DNA from: Vicingaceae bacterium
Lineage (GTDB): Bacteria; Bacteroidota; Bacteroidia; Flavobacteriales_E; Vicingaceae
Length of the DNA: 64,000 bases
Assembly: GCA_018402765.1 (NCBI GenBank)
Contig: JAGYIE010000001.1
Span: 868,001-932,000 of the forward strand
Direction of reading: 5' to 3'
The notes under the pieces are model-generated. The model saw only the letters and a program-made list of their open reading frames with translations, made no database searches and was not told the DNA's origin. The translations under genes and the position numbers were made by a program. Below, piece by piece: positions 61,425-64,000 of the stretch. Positions within the stretch are counted from its first letter, which is position 1. Each line of letters starts with the position of its first letter.

Positions 61425-63854
61425 TTATCTCAACTCCGCTCCCAACTCCCTCTGATACGTCTTAATCAACTTGTCCATTACCTTTTCAATTTGGACATCT
61501 GTCAAGGTTTTGTCATCATCTCCGAAAGTAAAACTAACTCCGTAAGATTTCTTTCCTTCAGTTAAGTTCTTTCCTTGGTAAACGTCGAATAAGTTTACTT
61601 CTTTCAATAGCTTTCGTTCTTGTTTTTGAGCTAGTTGTTCAATTTGTTCAAACCTTACAGCATGGTCAATTAGTAACGCCAGATCTCTTCTAACTGTTGG
61701 GAATTTTGAAATTGGGGCATACTGAACTGACTTGGTTGAAACTAATTTTAAGATAGAGTCCCAGTTAAAGTCAGCATAAAAAATCTCTTGAGAAATATCA
61801 AATTTCTTAAGCATTTCACTGTTTAAAGCACCAAATTCTACCAATGGTCGTTTGTTTAATTTATATAAAATACCATAAGCAAATTGGTTATTCATCACCT
61901 CTACAGTTTCTAATCGTCCTTTTAATTTTAGTTTTTGAATAATTAACTCTACTTGATTTTTTAAATTTGAGAAATTAACGTTCCCTGTTTTTGATTGCCA
62001 ATTTTCCGGCTGATTCAACCCGGTTACTAAAAGACTTAATCGCTTAATTTCTTTGTATTTTCCTTCTTCAGTTCTAAAATAAGTCTTACCGAATTCGTAC
62101 ATTTTCAATCGATCAGACTTTCGGTTGATGTTGTACCTCAACGTATCTAAACCGCCAAACAACAAATTTTGACGCAACACACTCAAGTCTCCACTTAATG
62201 GATTCAGTATTTCTACGACATCATCACCTAATTTATTATCAATCTTATAAAAACTAGCAGCAGTTAAAGAATTGTTCCAAATCTCGTAAAATCCATTATC
62301 GGTCATTAAATTAGAGACACTGTTTTGCAACTCTTCCGCATCAGGTTTTGGTGCATACGATAAAGAAGATTTTAAGAAATCTGGCATCTCGATATGGTTA
62401 TACCCATACACTCTTAATACATCTTCGATCACATCGATTTCTCGCTGTACATCTACTCGGTATGGAGGAACAGACAAACTTAATACGCTGTTATTATCAG
62501 CCGTAATCTTTATTTCTAAGTCTATTAAAATCTGCTTAATCCGCTCCTCTCCAATCTCCTGACCAATGATTCTATTACAGTTAGCGATAGAAAAATCGAA
62601 CTCGAAGTTAGCAATAGGGTTAGGGTAAATGTCATTAATTTCACTAGAAATTTCCCCTCCTGCCAATTCTTGAATCAATAAAGCAGCTCTTTTCAACGCA
62701 TAAACCGTACTATCTGGATCGGTTCCTCTTTCGTATCGAAAAGAGGCATCTGTGTTTAATCCCTGCCCTTTCGCTGTTTTACGAACAGAAACAGGATTAA
62801 AGTAGGCACTTTCTAGAAATACGTTCGTAGTTGAAGTTTTTACTCCACATTTTTCTCCTCCAAAAACTCCGGCAATGCACATTCCTTCATCTGCATTACA
62901 AATCATCAGGTCTTTGTCAGATAACTTTCTTTCTACGCCGTCTAAGGTTACAAAAGTACTGCCTTCAGGCAGTTGCTTTACGACTACTTTATCTCCAACA
63001 ATTTTATCGGCATCGAATGCATGAAGTGGTTGCCCAATTTCGTGCAACACATAATTGGTTACATCTACCACATTATTAATCGGCTTAACTCCAATGGTTA
63101 ATAAGTTATTTTTTAACCAATTTGGACTATCTTTCACTTCAACACCTGAAATGGTTACTGAAGAATATCGCGGACAAGCATCTTGATCTTTTATACTAAC
63201 AGCAATCGTTCTAGACGTATTTGCTACTTTAAAATCCTCTACAGAAGGCTTTATTAATTCAGCGGTTTTATCATACCTCTTCAAAACAGCTACTAAATCT
63301 CTAGCTACTCCAAAATGTGATGCAGCATCGGCTCTATTTGGCGTTAGGCCAATTTCAAGCATCCAATCGCTTTCAACTTTAAAGTATTCAGCGGCTGCAG
63401 TTCCAACCTTTGCTTTTGGATCTAATACCATAATGCCATCGTGTCCTTTTCCTAACCCGATTTCATCTTCGGCACAAATCATCCCTTCCGAAACTTGACC
63501 TCTAATTTTTGATTTCTTAATCACAAATGATTCTCCATCTATGGGAAATAATTCTGCCCCAACAGTTGACACGACAACTTTTTGTCCGACTTCTACATTT
63601 GGTGCACCACAGACAATACTTAATGGCTCTGTACCTCCAACATTTACTGTAGTGCAACTTAGTTTATCCGCATCAGGATGCTTTTCTTTGGTTAAAACCT
63701 CCCCAATTACAATACCTTTTAAACCACCTTTTATGGTTTCTACCTCTTCCATCCCTTCTACTTCTAACCCACAATCGGTTAAATAAATAGAAGTTTCTTG
63801 AGGAGTAATATCAGCTTTGATGTAATTGCGTAACCAACTGTATGCTATCTTCAT
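61425..63854 (-). CDS. pheT: Phenylalanine-tRNA ligase beta subunit
   Basis: PheT forms the alpha2-beta2 enzyme with PheS; it binds tRNA and edits Tyr-tRNA(Phe). The 809-aa protein has the N-terminal start MKIAYSWLRNYIKADITPQE, the tRNA-binding EMAP-like domain 40-150 (GKGHDGIMVL), the B3/4 editing domain 210-400 (DVTNYVLHEIGQPLHAFDAD), the B5 domain (about 405-475), the catalytic-like domain (LSGDLSVLRQNLLFGGLDTL) and the C-terminal anticodon-binding FDX-ACB domain (FPTVRRDLALLID). Length is normal. pheS is not in the window. A TATCTTTG box lies 28 nt upstream. Confidence 0.96.
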   Translation of the reverse strand: MKIAYSWLRNYIKADITPQETSIYLTDCGLEVEGMEEVETIKGGLKGIVIGEVLTKEKHPDADKLSCTTVNVGGTEPLSIVCGAPNVEVGQKVVVSTVGAELFPIDGESFVIKKSKIRGQVSEGMICAEDEIGLGKGHDGIMVLDPKAKVGTAAAEYFKVESDWMLEIGLTPNRADAASHFGVARDLVAVLKRYDKTAELIKPSVEDFKVANTSRTIAVSIKDQDACPRYSSVTISGVEVKDSPNWLKNNLLTIGVKPINNVVDVTNYVLHEIGQPLHAFDADKIVGDKVVVKQLPEGSTFVTLDGVERKLSDKDLMICNADEGMCIAGVFGGEKCGVKTSTTNVFLESAYFNPVSVRKTAKGQGLNTDASFRYERGTDPDSTVYALKRAALLIQELAGGEISSEINDIYPNPIANFEFDFSIANCNRIIGQEIGEERIKQILIDLEIKITADNNSVLSLSVPPYRVDVQREIDVIEDVLRVYGYNHIEMPDFLKSSLSYAPKPDAEELQNSVSNLMTDNGFYEIWNNSLTAASFYKIDNKLGDDVVEILNPLSGDLSVLRQNLLFGGLDTLRYNINRKSDRLKMYEFGKTYFRTEEGKYKEIKRLSLLVTGLNQPENWQSKTGNVNFSNLKNQVELIIQKLKLKGRLETVEVMNNQFAYGILYKLNKRPLVEFGALNSEMLKKFDISQEIFYADFNWDSILKLVSTKSVQYAPISKFPTVRRDLALLIDHAVRFEQIEQLAQKQERKLLKEVNLFDVYQGKNLTEGKKSYGVSFTFGDDDKTLTDVQIEKVMDKLIKTYQRELGAELR

Positions 63855-63882
63855 GGATAAATGAAATCAAAAATTAAAAAAA

Positions 63883-63890
63883 CAAAGATA
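63883..63890 (-). promoter_or_regulatory. Candidate -7 box TATCTTTG for pheT
   Basis: The minus-strand box lies 28 nt upstream of the pheT ATG, between pheT and the stop of the WD40 gene. Confidence 0.45.
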
Positions 63891-63925
63891 AAAAAACACT
63901 TAGATAGTAAAGGATTGAGAGCCGA

Positions 63926-64000
63926 TTAAATATGATTTACTTGCCACACTTTCACTCTTCGGTCGTCTCCTGTGCTGATCAAGATACCGTTTGAAGCTAA
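63926..64000 (-). CDS. C-terminal end of a WD40-repeat protein (5' part outside window)
   Basis: The last 24 codons read LASNGILISTGDDRRVKVWQ followed by VNHI and TAA at 63926-63928. The pattern STGDDRRVKVW is a typical WD40 blade ending, so this is the end of a WD40 beta-propeller protein or a related repeat protein. Nothing more can be said about its domains. It is upstream of pheT on the same strand, with 38 nt and a promoter box between the pheT box and its stop region. Confidence 0.6.
   Translation of the reverse strand, partial: LASNGILISTGDDRRVKVWQVNHI

Overview
The window reads as a chromosomal segment of a low-GC member of the Bacteroidota, most like Flavobacteriales. The signs are five proteins ending in type IX secretion (T9SS) sorting tails, lipoproteins with short lipoboxes, families typical of the phylum (DUF4369-TlpA, DUF5522, DUF6438, choice-of-anchor B), no Shine-Dalgarno pattern, and a recurring TAnnTTTG -7 promoter box in front of many genes. 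Genus or species cannot be named from the sequence alone. Coding density is high, and most genes are housekeeping.

Layout. 1-9.0 kb: the 5' part of a Nif3-like gene, then lpxK, purine nucleoside phosphorylase, a secreted choice-of-anchor B protein, gatB, a TlpA-like lipoprotein and lpxH on +; a possible 42-aa gene, gapA and rpmH (too short for a standard ORF list) on -. 9.2-14.5 kb: an MsbA-like exporter, prmC (-), and the overlapping trio ribD-EamA transporter-YigZ. 14.5-15.3 kb: an island with no intact gene, holding a lipoprotein gene broken by one in-frame TAA plus short direct and inverted repeats. 15.3-24.5 kb: ABC-F, TPR lipoprotein, recA and bcp (-), nth (+), an ECF sigma factor with a small partner (-), and uvrA (+). 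24.6-36.8 kb: two giant tandem paralogous T9SS-exported beta-helix proteins of 1759 and 2272 aa. 37.2-44.9 kb: a DUF6438 lipoprotein, yidC, pyrG, a TonB-dependent receptor and holA (-). 44.9-51.4 kb: a + strand run of an HsdR-N nuclease-like protein, two secreted subtilases and a PPP-type phosphatase. 51.5-64 kb: rpsT, tRNA-Glu, a conserved hypothetical, proS (-), a repeat-rich lipoprotein and a FadL-like outer membrane protein (+), a glucosaminidase with LysM and an ACC deaminase-like enzyme (-), DUF5522-hutU (+), pheT (-) and the end of a WD40 gene (-).

How the parts work together. Much of the accessory content concerns the cell surface: lipid A synthesis (lpxK, lpxH), lipid export (MsbA-like), membrane insertion (yidC), outer membrane proteins (TonB receptor, FadL-like) and T9SS cargo. 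The rest covers information processing (gatB, proS, pheT, prmC, rpmH, rpsT, holA, recA, nth, uvrA), central metabolism (gapA, pyrG, ribD, purine salvage) and histidine breakdown (hutU). No CRISPR array, intact insertion sequence, prophage or replication origin is visible. The least ordinary items are the giant beta-helix pair with its periodic tyrosine motif, the broken-gene island at 14.5-15.3 kb, an endonuclease III lacking the full cluster cysteine set, an Asn-to-Asp change at the base-recognition position of the nucleoside phosphorylase, and promoters placed so close to ATG codons that several mRNAs should be leaderless.
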